A DNA stretch of 64,000 bases from Paenibacillus_T sp033239625 (GCF_033239625.1 NZ_BTCK01000018.1:1-64000), one strand, 5' to 3'; positions 42,951 through 51,939 are shown, numbered from the stretch's first letter. Notes: a model not told the origin generated them from the sequence alone. Made by a program: numbers and translations.

Positions 42951-43817
42951 ATGATTTGTTCTGTCTTTACCGTTGCTACGCCTGATTTGTCGCCGCAACA
43001 ACTGCTGGCTGCTGCGAAGAAAGCGGGAATCGACGCAATCGAATGGCGATGCACTCGCATATCCGATAGCGTGAAGAATGATCCGCCTTCCTTCTGGGGC
43101 AACAATCGGTGCACGATAGACCCCGACAGCTCAACAGAAGCGCTCGCTGAGCTGCGAGCGGCTGCCGATGCGCATGGACTTCAATCATTAGCGGTCGTCC
43201 CTTATTTGGCTTGCGGCGATCTGGAAGAAACCGAGCGAATGCTGACAATAGCGTCTGCACTTGGCGCATCGTATATTCGACTAGGTGTTCCCGGCTACAA
43301 TGGAAGCCGCCCATATGGCGAGCTGCTTCAAGAGGCGCGAGCATATATTCGAGAAGCTGAGAAGTTGGCCCGTCGATACGGAATCAAGGGTCTCGTCGAG
43401 ACGCATCACAACACAATCGCGCCTAGCGCTTCGCTAGCTCATCGTCTGATTGAAGGCTGCGACCCGGATGCAATTGGCGTATTGTACGATCCAGGCAACC
43501 TCGTTCACGAGGGCTTCGAGCAATATCGGATGGGGCTCGAGCTGCTCGGTCCGTACTTGGCACATGTCCATGTCAAGAACGCTGGCTGGATGCCTGCAAC
43601 CGATAGCACAGATCCACTCGATCCTGTTTCCTGGCATTGCGCCTGGCAGCCGGTTGCAGGTGGCATCGTACCTTGGAAACGTGTGTTAGCAGACTTGAAG
43701 GCGGTCGGCTATCAAGGTGCGTTCGGCATTGAAGATTTCAGCGGCGCGTTCGACAGCAGCGAGATGCTTCAGCTGTTCGTCCGTCAAATGCATACATGGT
43801 GGGAAGAAGTGCAATAA
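42951..43817 (+). CDS. sugar phosphate isomerase/epimerase-like protein
   Basis: 288 residues, a TIM barrel of the xylose isomerase-like family (AP endonuclease 2 fold). Metal-binding residues lie in GLVETHHN, GVLYDPGNLV, AHVHVKN and GIEDFS. Members interconvert sugars or process inositol and keto-sugar intermediates. The ATG at 42951 has AAGGG ten bases before it; a TTG directly in front is the other option. It is divergent from iclR and has a cre-like site upstream, so it probably belongs to the same catabolic programme. Confidence 0.85.
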   Translation: MICSVFTVATPDLSPQQLLAAAKKAGIDAIEWRCTRISDSVKNDPPSFWGNNRCTIDPDSSTEALAELRAAADAHGLQSLAVVPYLACGDLEETERMLTIASALGASYIRLGVPGYNGSRPYGELLQEARAYIREAEKLARRYGIKGLVETHHNTIAPSASLAHRLIEGCDPDAIGVLYDPGNLVHEGFEQYRMGLELLGPYLAHVHVKNAGWMPATDSTDPLDPVSWHCAWQPVAGGIVPWKRVLADLKAVGYQGAFGIEDFSGAFDSSEMLQLFVRQMHTWWEEVQ

Positions 43818-43939
43818 CTTAACCCGCTGATCAAAGCCTGACCCATCGTTAATATGCATGCATAATATTGGCGTTCCGCGGAGAAAACAACGAGGATTGT
43901 ATTCTTTTCCGCCCCTCCGTTTTGAAGGGAGAACGTCCA

Positions 43940-44815
43940 ATGAAACGACAATCTAGAATCGTTATTCTGCTCGTCCTTGCACTTCTGCTTGCCAATCCGA
44001 TTGATGCTTCAGCCTATCCGTCCGAAGCCGAACCAACACCAAGCGATCACGCTGCAGCTTCAGTCGACAGCAGCCGGACCATGCAATCGACAGAGCAGTA
44101 CAATTCGTACGCCCGTCCCCGCAAGAAACAGCGGAAGCAGGCCGTTATGAGCTGGATTACACTGGAGAAGCGATATCCAGGCGCATTCGTCACGCATGGT
44201 CCTCGCAGTGTGCGGCGAGCAGCGCTAACGTTCGACGATGTACCGGATCCGCGCTATACGGGCAAAGTGCTCGATGTACTCGCGCGTTATAACGTGAGAG
44301 CGACGTTCTTCGTGCTCGGTTCCCTGGCAACGCGCTATCCGCAGCTCGTTCGCCGAATGGAGCGAGAAGGTCACACCGTCGGCAACCATTCTTACAACCA
44401 TGCGGTATTCTCGCAATTAACCGCCGAACAGTATCAACGCCAGATTGCTCGAACAGATGCGATTCTTGCACCTCTCGTTGGATATAGTCCGCGCTATATC
44501 CGTCCGCCTTATGGCGAGATAAGACCCGCTCAAGTGCAGTGGGCGAAGCGCAACGGCTACGTTGTTGTGAACTGGGACGTCGATTCCGTCGATTGGCGAA
44601 GCTTGCGAAGCAGGTCGGTCATTATCAACGTCCGCAAGACGCTCCAGCCAGGCTCGATCATTCTCCAGCATGCTGGCGGAGGCAGTACACAGGATCTATC
44701 GGGTACCGTCGAGGCGCTGCCTGTTATTATCCGAATGCTGCGGAACAAAGGATACGAGCTCGTGACGATTCCAGAGATGCTCGGCTCCTCAGATGGCCGC
44801 TGGCAGCAGCGATAA
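43940..44815 (+). CDS. secreted polysaccharide deacetylase (NodB domain)
   Basis: 291 residues. A signal peptide (ILLVLALLLANPIDASA) is followed by a spacer of about 65 residues and the NodB domain with all five motifs: TFDD, HSYNH, RPPYGE, NWDVDSVDW and ILQHAGG. It removes acetyl groups from N-acetylglucosamine or muramic acid in wall polysaccharide, using a His-His-Asp metal site. The ATG at 43940 has AAGGGAGA in front; the longer frame to 43868 has none. Similar to PdaA/PdaB-type spore or wall deacetylases, subtype open. Confidence 0.93.
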   Translation: MKRQSRIVILLVLALLLANPIDASAYPSEAEPTPSDHAAASVDSSRTMQSTEQYNSYARPRKKQRKQAVMSWITLEKRYPGAFVTHGPRSVRRAALTFDDVPDPRYTGKVLDVLARYNVRATFFVLGSLATRYPQLVRRMEREGHTVGNHSYNHAVFSQLTAEQYQRQIARTDAILAPLVGYSPRYIRPPYGEIRPAQVQWAKRNGYVVVNWDVDSVDWRSLRSRSVIINVRKTLQPGSIILQHAGGGSTQDLSGTVEALPVIIRMLRNKGYELVTIPEMLGSSDGRWQQR

Positions 44816-44846
44816 GTCAACAACAACTGTACAACCTGCCACGAAC

Positions 44847-44893
44847 AACAAGAAAGCGGAGATGCAATAATTGCATCTCCGCTTTCTTGTTGC
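44847..44893. terminator. bidirectional terminator
   Basis: ACAAGAAAGCGGAGATGCAA pairs perfectly with its inverse around TAA, a 20-bp stem between convergent genes. Confidence 0.9.
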
Positions 44894-44923
44894 TGCCATG
44901 CGAGCCAATAAACAAATTAATAA

Positions 44924-45613
44924 TTACGATTCCAGTACATAAACCTTCACATACTGAATGCCGAAGTCGCTCACCTGTGCTGCTGTGCCTGGGACGAACA
45001 GATCGATGCGATTGCCCTTAATCGCACTGCCTACGTCCAATGCGGTAGCGATCATTCCTCCAGTCGGAAGTCCTGCAAAGTCGTAACCGACTATGTACAG
45101 CTTCGTGCCTAGCGCGATCTTCGATGGATCGACAGCTACTGTGCCTACCTTAAGCGAATTACCGAAGTAATCAAGTCCGCCCCAGCCGCCATTCTCTGCT
45201 GGATCCGCTGAATAAGCTGTTGCCGTCATTTGAATCGTTTTCGAAACATCAAACTGCTTACCGCCAACTGTCACACTGTCGTTGCTAACTGTGCTTGCTG
45301 TTGTTGCCGATGCCGCAGGCGCCGATGCCACTTTAAACGTATTGCTTATCGTGGGAATGGACAGCCGCTGGCCTTCAATAATATTGTTCGGATTCACACT
45401 CGGATTGGCTGAAGCAATCTGCTGCATCGTCAATCCGTAGTACTGGGACAGCGTCCAGAACGTCGTTGTCTTCGTCGCCACATGAACGGAAGCTGCATCG
45501 GCGGATGCCGCGGATGCGGACCAAGCGATCGAGATGCCAAGAGCAGCAGCAGCCGCTGTGCGGGCCCACTGCTTCAAACATTTTGCAAACGGTTTCACTG
45601 TAAGCTGTGTCAT
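44924..45613 (-). CDS. secreted LysM-3D-domain wall protein (YocH/YuiC-like)
   Basis: 229 residues: signal peptide (to about 40), one LysM wall-binding domain (about 42-88, TTTFWTLSQYYGLTMQQIASANP), a Thr/Ala linker, and a C-terminal 3D domain (TATAYSADP, VAVDPSKIALGTKLYI, ALDVGSAIKGNRIDLFV). The three Asp residues of that fold form the lytic-transglycosylase-like active site (MltA/YuiC type). It would cut peptidoglycan. Its leader carries a c-di-AMP riboswitch, as is known for such wall hydrolases in Bacillus. AGGAGG stands 11 bases before the ATG. Confidence 0.92.
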   Translation of the reverse strand: MTQLTVKPFAKCLKQWARTAAAAALGISIAWSASAASADAASVHVATKTTTFWTLSQYYGLTMQQIASANPSVNPNNIIEGQRLSIPTISNTFKVASAPAASATTASTVSNDSVTVGGKQFDVSKTIQMTATAYSADPAENGGWGGLDYFGNSLKVGTVAVDPSKIALGTKLYIVGYDFAGLPTGGMIATALDVGSAIKGNRIDLFVPGTAAQVSDFGIQYVKVYVLES

Positions 45614-45635
45614 TAAGTTAGAATCCTCCTGTTGT

Positions 45636-45800
45636 ATACGCCTACGAGGTTAGTTGTCGGATTCGGATGAGGAGTCACCCTACGCATCGAACAACTGGCG
45701 CCCGCCAGCTGCTTATGCGATTCACCCCGAGGATTCAGCTCGCCTTTATGGCAATCTGAATACCATGAATCTCCCCCGCACGTTAGTTTCGGCTCGCGTA
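45636..45800 (-). ncRNA. c-di-AMP riboswitch (ydaO/yuaA)
   Basis: On the minus strand the conserved blocks occur in order: GCGGGGGA, CCTCGGGGTGAATCGC, TAGGGTGACTCCTC, CCGAATCC, then ACAACTAACCTCGTAGGCGT. This is the ydaO-yuaA class, which binds cyclic di-AMP and turns off expression. The element ends only about 12 nt before the AGGAGG of the wall-protein gene, and I see no terminator hairpin between them. Control may therefore be at translation. Confidence 0.93.
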
Positions 45801-46096
45801 AAACAATACCACATTTAACTCACCCATGAAACTGGTAATTGCCGCCACTACAAGTTCCATCCTACTCCCGCCTGCCCGCAAATGACCCTTCCGCCACCTC
45901 CCCATTAGCGGAAAAATCGCCATTCATTCCGTTGAAATTACAGAAACGAAGAAGCCGCAAGCTAGTAAAGTCTTATATTTGTACAAATGCCGTTGCAGGC
46001 ACGATTCCTGCCTGAATACAATGGCGTAGCATTTGTATATGGAAGCTGTTTGTCCCGTTACACGGGATGGCTCGTGATTGGAGGTCGTTGCATTAC

Positions 46097-47122
46097 ATGA
46101 TGAACATCATGATCATGGCCGGCGGCAAAGGTACCCGGTTCTGGCCCCGCAGCGTCAAAACAATACCTAAGCAATTCCTGTCATTCGGCTCGGGACCTAC
46201 GCTCATCCAGCAGACTGTTGACCGATTCCGGCGCCTGGTGCCTGATGAACGTCTATTCATTGCAGCGCCTACCGCGCACGTCCCGCTCGTAACCAGCCAA
46301 CTTCCCTCTTTATCCACCGAACAAATCTTCACCGAGCCGGAGCAAAAAGGGACGGCCGCCTGCATCGCCTATGCCGCTTACACCATGCTGGCCAAAGGCG
46401 ATGATCGCCCGATCGTATTCGTACCCGCAGATCAATATGTCGCCGACGATGACGTTTATCTCGCCGCCATCGAGCGAGCTGCACAGGCTGCGACTGCCGT
46501 TAATTCGATTGTCACGCTTGGCATACGGCCGGATCGCCCCGACACGGGCTTCGGCTACATGGAGATCAAAGCCGATGAAGATCAGTCGGATGCGGAGGAT
46601 TCCCTGCATAAAGTGAAACGATTCTTAGAAAAACCCGATGCCGCTACGGCAGAGAAGTTAATTCAACAGCACAACGTGTATTGGAACAGCGGCATCGTTG
46701 TATGGCGTCCCTCCTCCATCTTGCATCACATCGCCATGAAGGAACCGGCGCTGTGGCAGCCGTTCATTGAACACGATGGCAATCCTGCCTTAGCCTACGC
46801 AGACATTCCCGAACTCTCGATCGATTACGCTGTGCTCGAGAAAACCGACGAAATCCACTGCATTCCAATCGACTGCGGCTGGGACGATATCGGATCATGG
46901 GCTGCTTTTCGCCGACATCATCCGTCTGATGCGCTTGGCAATGTCGCACAAGGCGCCATTCGGCTGTTTGAAAGCGAAGGCAACACCGTCTATTCCGAGA
47001 CGGAGACGCTGCTTATCGGCGTATCCGACTTGATAGTCGTCTCCACCCCGCACGGTCTGCTCGTCTGCCATCGGTCCGAAGAGCCTCGGTTGAAATATTG
47101 GCTGAACGAGTCCATGAGGTGA
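46097..47122 (+). CDS. manC: mannose-1-phosphate guanylyltransferase
   Basis: 341 residues. The nucleotidyltransferase site is IMAGGKGTRFWPRS with TIPKQFL. Further marks are FVPADQYV, RPDTGFGYMEIK, FLEKPD and NSGIVVW. It makes GDP-mannose from GTP and mannose-1-phosphate. It lacks the extra isomerase domain of bifunctional forms; manA is encoded separately at 10.9 kb. The start is at ATG 46097 (another Met follows at once), eleven bases after GGAGGT. It heads an operon of four genes. The 45801-46096 stretch upstream shows only a small hairpin (GCAGGcacgattCCTGC) and no clear promoter. Confidence 0.94.
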   Translation: MMNIMIMAGGKGTRFWPRSVKTIPKQFLSFGSGPTLIQQTVDRFRRLVPDERLFIAAPTAHVPLVTSQLPSLSTEQIFTEPEQKGTAACIAYAAYTMLAKGDDRPIVFVPADQYVADDDVYLAAIERAAQAATAVNSIVTLGIRPDRPDTGFGYMEIKADEDQSDAEDSLHKVKRFLEKPDAATAEKLIQQHNVYWNSGIVVWRPSSILHHIAMKEPALWQPFIEHDGNPALAYADIPELSIDYAVLEKTDEIHCIPIDCGWDDIGSWAAFRRHHPSDALGNVAQGAIRLFESEGNTVYSETETLLIGVSDLIVVSTPHGLLVCHRSEEPRLKYWLNESMR

Positions 47123-47127
47123 TGCAA

Positions 47128-48087
47128 GTGAAGGCTCTCATTACGGGCATCAACGGCTTTGTCGGAGGCCACCTTGCATCGTATTTGCTAAGCGAAGGCA
47201 TTGAAGTCGCCGGCACCTGCCGCTGCAGGCAGCATAACGGAGAAGACGCCCTCTCGAATAAGAACATCCGCTTAATCGAGTGCGAACTTCGAGATGCCGC
47301 TGCCGTCGAAGAAGTCATTGCTGCCGAGCGTCCCGATCATCTATTCCATCTGGCTGCGCAAAGCTTCGTTCCCGCCTCATGGGCATCGCCCAGCGATACG
47401 ATCCATAATAACGTCGCAGGTCAGGTACACTTGCTCGAAGCGATTCGACTTCATAAGCTTCCGACCAAAGTGCTCATCGCAGGATCAAGCGAGGCGTACG
47501 GCGAGGTACACACGAATGAGATTCCCGTTACGGAAAATAACCCGCTAAGGCCGATGAATCCTTATGCCATCAGCAAAATCGCGCAGGACTTTCTAGGCAT
47601 GCAATACTACCGGCAGTATGGCATACCTATCGTTCGGATGCGGACGTTTAATCATATCGGGCCTCGGCAGAACGAACATTTCGTTACGTCCAGCTTCGCC
47701 AAGCAAATCGCCGAAATCGAGAAGGGGCTGCGTCCGCCGGTTCTCTATGTCGGCAATCTGGAGGCCAGGCGGGATTTCACCGACGTCCGCGATGTCGTAC
47801 ACGCCTATTGGCTTGCGATTCAACACGGCACCCCTGGCGAGTGCTATAACGTTGCTTCAGGTCGAAGCTGGTCAGCCGGCGACCTGCTGCAGCTGCTGCT
47901 GTCCCTCTCTCCGATTAAAGTCACCATTGAACAAGATGCCGCACGGATGCGGCCATCGGATGTCCCTATCGTTATCGGCGATTCAGCCAAGTTGACCAGC
48001 CAAACCGGCTGGCTGCCTAAGATCCCGATCGAGACAACGATGCAAGAGGTGCTCGAGTATTGGCGGGATCAGCTCGACAAGAGCTAA
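47128..48087 (+). CDS. NAD-dependent epimerase/dehydratase, GDP-4-keto-6-deoxymannose reductase-like
   Basis: 319 residues. The Rossmann site is ALITGINGFVGGHL. The catalytic Thr/Ser is in GSSEAYG and the YxxxK in NPYAISK. RTFNHIGPRQNEHFVTSSFAKQ is the pattern of RMD-type reductases rather than the GMD dehydratase. It would form GDP-D-rhamnose or a related 6-deoxyhexose. The preceding dehydratase (GMD) is not in the window, so it is elsewhere or this enzyme does another step. GTG 47128 is chosen: it yields MKALITG and lies six bases after GAGGTG. The manC stop is just upstream. Confidence 0.85.
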   Translation: MKALITGINGFVGGHLASYLLSEGIEVAGTCRCRQHNGEDALSNKNIRLIECELRDAAAVEEVIAAERPDHLFHLAAQSFVPASWASPSDTIHNNVAGQVHLLEAIRLHKLPTKVLIAGSSEAYGEVHTNEIPVTENNPLRPMNPYAISKIAQDFLGMQYYRQYGIPIVRMRTFNHIGPRQNEHFVTSSFAKQIAEIEKGLRPPVLYVGNLEARRDFTDVRDVVHAYWLAIQHGTPGECYNVASGRSWSAGDLLQLLLSLSPIKVTIEQDAARMRPSDVPIVIGDSAKLTSQTGWLPKIPIETTMQEVLEYWRDQLDKS

Positions 48088-48162
48088 TGCCGAAACCTTC
48101 AACTTCAACTTCCCAAAGGTTAGCTTTACCGACACTGATTCCAAGAGGGCAGGTGAATCATC

Positions 48163-50313
48163 ATGCCATCCCGCTCAGCTAAAAGCACAGCCCGGGCAAA
48201 GTCCCGCTCTTCCAGCGCACGCAAACGATCCGTCCGCTCTCGCACACGAGCGTCCAAGTCTTCGAAGTTATCCAAGCTGCGGCGCAAACGGGGCATCATC
48301 ACCAAACGCCGCCGCCGAGCGATAAGCAAACGCCGAAAGCGTTCCGTGCATCCGCAGTCTTCCCAGCAGATTCAACCGGTCTGGGAGCGCTACGAGAGCG
48401 AACCGCATTATGGAACCTATGACCCCGGACATGCGAATCATGATCCGGTCGTCATCGATAAGAAACCGCTGATCCGTCCGGTTACGATCATCATCCTGAC
48501 ATGGAACGGCATTGACTATACGCGCAAATGTCTGGCCGCGCTTCAGCCTTCCCTGCAAGCGGGGATGACCGAGGTGCTCGTATTCGACAACGGCAGTACG
48601 GACGGTACGGTCAGCTACCTGCAATCGATTCCTTGGGTTAAGCTCGTTACCCATCCGACCAATATCGGCTTCGTCGCCGGCAATAATGCGGCCCTCCCTT
48701 ATGCAAGACCAGACAGTGACATCGTCCTGCTCAACAACGATATTCTCGCCGAGCAGCATGACTGGCTGTCGAAGCTGCAGGAGACGGCTTATCAGTCGCG
48801 TGACATCGGCATTGTCGGCTGCCGCCTGCGCGGACCGGAGGGCCAGCTGCATCACGCGGGCACCTACATCCTTCCGGATGACCTGACGGGCCAGCAAATC
48901 GGCGGCGAAGAGCATGACTTGCGGCAATATACGAGCGTTCGCGATGTACAGGGCGTTATTTTTGCAACAGCCTATTTGAAACGGGAACTGATCCAGCGCA
49001 TCGGCTTCCTCGACCCCGATTATTTCTCCTATTTCGAGGATACGGATTACTGCTTGAAGGCGATTATGTCCGGCTACCGCGTCGTGTGCGACGGACGTGT
49101 CACGCTGCATCATTATCACAACACGTCTACGCGCGTGAACGGCGTCAACTTCTGGGATATGTACAATAAGTCGCGTGAAGTATTCCGCAGCAAGTGGGCT
49201 GTCCCGCTTGAAACCCGCTATGAGAACCGGGTCAACTGGCAGTCGCTCGCATTCCTATCCTTGTACGGTTACACGGAGACATCAAGAAACCTGATGCTGG
49301 CTCTCGACCGCAATCATGTGAAGGTCTCCTACAGTTATGTATACGGACCGGGTACGCCGCTGCCATTCGGCGAGCCCGAGACAGGACCGGACAACAAGAT
49401 CAACTTGTTCAAGAAACGTTCGACTGCGGGAGACCGCGTCCATGTCGTGTATGGGCAAGGCGACGTCTTCTTCAAGAATGACGGCGACTACAAAATCGGC
49501 TTTACGATGCTGGAGGTCGACGGACTCCCTGCGGACTGGGTGCAGCAGTGCAACACGATGAACGAGGTGTGGGTACCGTCCCGCTTCAACCTTCAGACGT
49601 TCCGCGACAGCGGTGTCCAGGTGCCGATACATGTCATGCCGCTTGGGGTAGATCCTGACTATTTCCACCCTAACATTCGCGGCAAACGATTCTTCGAAGA
49701 CAAATTCACCTTCCTGTCTGTGTTCGAATGGGGCGAACGCAAGTCGCCGGAATTACTGTTCGAAGCGTTTGCGAATGCGTTCCACGGGCGCGATGATGTG
49801 CGGCTCGTCTGCAAAATCATTAACAACGATCCAACGATCGACGTCCCCGCCGAAATTCGCAAGCTGAAGCTCGGTTCCGTCGCAGATCGGATTCTCGTCC
49901 TGCATAATGACAAGATCCCTTCGCACTGGATGGGCAGCCTATATCGTTCGGCGGACTGCTTCGTCCTGCCGACCCGCGGCGAAGGCTGGGGCATGCCGAT
50001 TCTAGAAGCGATGGCTTGCGGTCTTCCTGTCATCGCGACTAACTGGAGCGCGCAGACCGAGTTCATGAACGAATCGAACAGCTACCCGCTCCGCGTGAAG
50101 CGTCTCGTGCCTGCAGAAGCGCGATGCGTCTACTACCACGGCTTTAACTGGGCAGAGCCGGATCTGGATCATATGATCGAGTTGATGCGCTACGTCGCAG
50201 ATCACCGATACGAAGCGGCAGAGAAAGGCCGTATCGCATCCGCCGATATGCATAGCCGTTTCACATGGGACCATGCAGCCGCAAGAATGAAAAACCGGCT
50301 GCTGATGCTATGA
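48163..50313 (+). CDS. two-domain glycosyltransferase (GT2 plus GT4) with basic tail
   Basis: 716 residues. The first 62 contain 28 Arg/Lys and many Ser (SARKRSVRSRTRASKSSK, ITKRRRRAISKRRKR), an unstructured cationic tail. A GT2 domain follows (about 105-330: IIILTWNGIDYT, VFDNGSTDGT, VLLNNDI, FEDTDYC), like rhamnosyltransferase WbbL. A GT4 domain completes it (about 430-716: GEGWGMPILEAMACGLPVIA). Two transfer activities in one chain suggest it builds a disaccharide or a repeating glycan. It is third in the manC-rmd operon and overlaps the next gene by 4 bp. Confidence 0.88.
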   Translation: MPSRSAKSTARAKSRSSSARKRSVRSRTRASKSSKLSKLRRKRGIITKRRRRAISKRRKRSVHPQSSQQIQPVWERYESEPHYGTYDPGHANHDPVVIDKKPLIRPVTIIILTWNGIDYTRKCLAALQPSLQAGMTEVLVFDNGSTDGTVSYLQSIPWVKLVTHPTNIGFVAGNNAALPYARPDSDIVLLNNDILAEQHDWLSKLQETAYQSRDIGIVGCRLRGPEGQLHHAGTYILPDDLTGQQIGGEEHDLRQYTSVRDVQGVIFATAYLKRELIQRIGFLDPDYFSYFEDTDYCLKAIMSGYRVVCDGRVTLHHYHNTSTRVNGVNFWDMYNKSREVFRSKWAVPLETRYENRVNWQSLAFLSLYGYTETSRNLMLALDRNHVKVSYSYVYGPGTPLPFGEPETGPDNKINLFKKRSTAGDRVHVVYGQGDVFFKNDGDYKIGFTMLEVDGLPADWVQQCNTMNEVWVPSRFNLQTFRDSGVQVPIHVMPLGVDPDYFHPNIRGKRFFEDKFTFLSVFEWGERKSPELLFEAFANAFHGRDDVRLVCKIINNDPTIDVPAEIRKLKLGSVADRILVLHNDKIPSHWMGSLYRSADCFVLPTRGEGWGMPILEAMACGLPVIATNWSAQTEFMNESNSYPLRVKRLVPAEARCVYYHGFNWAEPDLDHMIELMRYVADHRYEAAEKGRIASADMHSRFTWDHAAARMKNRLLML

Positions 50314-51665
50314 GCAAGCGGGCCGCACGTCAAGGGCGTACGCGGCGGGCGGCCACTCGTGCGCGGAAAGGTTCTCGTATACGGCGTTCCAATCGAAGCG
50401 CAGCCGCTCGCAAGGCCGGACGGTCACGGCGCCGCTATGCGAGCGGCAAAGCTCGACATTATGCAGGCGGCAGCTCGGCTGCATTACAGCCCGTTCTGCT
50501 GCCGGAGCAGCCTGCTTCAGTACCTCCGCCTATGCTTGTACCTGAAGGAATGCCCGGTGTACAGCTTGTCGGCTTCAATCGTTCCGACTCCGGTCTGGGT
50601 GAAGCGTGCAGACTGCAGGCTGCCTCCTTAATAAGCGCCGGGGTACCCGCTTCGATCATTAGCTGTGACTCCTTATCGATGGGCAATGCGTCTGACTTGA
50701 CGTGGGCCCGTCTGGAGATCCCGTCTCCCATTCACAAATGTACGATTATGCAATTCAACCCCGACTATATGCCCCATGTGCTCGGACGGTTCGGACACCA
50801 TCTTGTCGATCGCAAATACACGATTGGCTATTGGCACTGGGAGATGACGGATATTCCGGACAATTGGGCAGATAGCTGGCCCTATGTACACGAGATATGG
50901 ACGCCTTCCCGATTCGTACGGGATGTTGTATCGGCCAAGAGTCCCGTGCCGGTCCTGACCATGCCTTATGGTATTGCAGTCCCTGCTTTGCATGGAACCC
51001 CGCAGAGCAGCCGCGCAGCCTATGGCTTGCCCGATAACAGCTTCCTATTCCTGACGATGTTCGATACCCACAGCTTCGTCGAGCGCAAAAATCCGATCGG
51101 CGCGCTTAACGCGTTTCTCCACGCATTCGGCGCTGTGAATCCTTCCGTCGGACTCGTATTGAAAGCCAATCATGCAAACGCTGGAGGACCTGCCTTAGAG
51201 TTTCTGAAGCAGCGAGTTGCCAGCTGCCGCAATGTATATTGGATCGAAGCGCCGATGACCCGCGAGCAGACATCCGGCTTGATTGCGTCCTGCGACGCGT
51301 ATGTATCGCTGCATCGCGCCGAAGGCTTCGGCCTTGCGATCGCAGAAGCGATGGCGATGAGCAAGCCCGTTATTGCAACGAACTGGTCCGGCAATACCGA
51401 TTTCCTGCAATCCAGCAACGGCTGTCCCGTCCGCTATACGCTTGTGCCGAATCCGATAACGATCGGTCCCTATCAAGCAGGCGGATGGTGGGCGGAGCCG
51501 GATCTGCAGCATGCCGCTGACTACATGAAGCAGCTTGTATCCGATCGAGTAACGGGGCTGCGGATCGGGGCTGCCGCGGCGCACACCATTGCAACCCGCT
51601 ACAACCCGGCAGTACTCGGCGGCGCGATGCGGAATCGATTAGCTGAGATTGGTGTTTTGTCTTAG
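50310..51665 (+). CDS. GT4 glycosyltransferase with basic tail
   Basis: 451 residues. Residues 1-50 have 21 Arg/Lys (SKRAARQGRTRRAATRARKG, RRSNRSAAARKAGRSRRR). A Pro-rich linker (about 60-85) precedes a GT-B enzyme beginning VQLVGFNRSDSGLGEACR, with the donor motif EGFGLAIAEAMAMSKPVIA. Its ATG overlaps the preceding stop (ATGA), so translation is coupled. The family adds mannose, rhamnose or glucose in surface glycans. The same kind of tail on two adjacent enzymes points to shared targeting. A terminator follows. Confidence 0.88.
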   Translation: MSKRAARQGRTRRAATRARKGSRIRRSNRSAAARKAGRSRRRYASGKARHYAGGSSAALQPVLLPEQPASVPPPMLVPEGMPGVQLVGFNRSDSGLGEACRLQAASLISAGVPASIISCDSLSMGNASDLTWARLEIPSPIHKCTIMQFNPDYMPHVLGRFGHHLVDRKYTIGYWHWEMTDIPDNWADSWPYVHEIWTPSRFVRDVVSAKSPVPVLTMPYGIAVPALHGTPQSSRAAYGLPDNSFLFLTMFDTHSFVERKNPIGALNAFLHAFGAVNPSVGLVLKANHANAGGPALEFLKQRVASCRNVYWIEAPMTREQTSGLIASCDAYVSLHRAEGFGLAIAEAMAMSKPVIATNWSGNTDFLQSSNGCPVRYTLVPNPITIGPYQAGGWWAEPDLQHAADYMKQLVSDRVTGLRIGAAAAHTIATRYNPAVLGGAMRNRLAEIGVLS

Positions 51666-51676
51666 GGATGAACAAA

Positions 51677-51712
51677 CCGCCTGCGGTCAATGGACTGCGG
51701 GCGGCTCTTTTA
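51677..51712 (+). terminator. terminator of manC operon
   Basis: CCGCCTGCGGTC and GACTGCGGGCGG pair (with G-U), loop AATG, then CTCTTTTATT. Confidence 0.75.
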
Positions 51713-51939
51713 TTGCGATATGCACTGTGGGGATAACGAATCGTTAGAGCGCTCTAATGTCTCTAATCCATCGCTGCCAAGAGGACAGATAGTTAGAGCA
51801 TTTAAATGTATCTTATCCCGCCGCTTTTGATGGTGATGCGTGGTTAGCTTACTTGTCCAGTTGGGTAGACAAACAGGCGCTGCAGCTTATCGCTGCAACG
51901 CCTTCCTTCATTAATATATGATTGCTGTTTGGACGTGGA
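51713..51939. other. intergenic stretch with palindromes and a hairpin
   Basis: It holds TTAGAGCGCTCTAA, a perfect 14-bp palindrome at 51744-51757, and a half copy GTTAGAGCA at 51792-51800. A hairpin at 51875-51903 (AGGCGCTGCAG..CTGCAACGCCT) is probably the terminator of the CAP gene on the minus strand. Confidence 0.6.
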
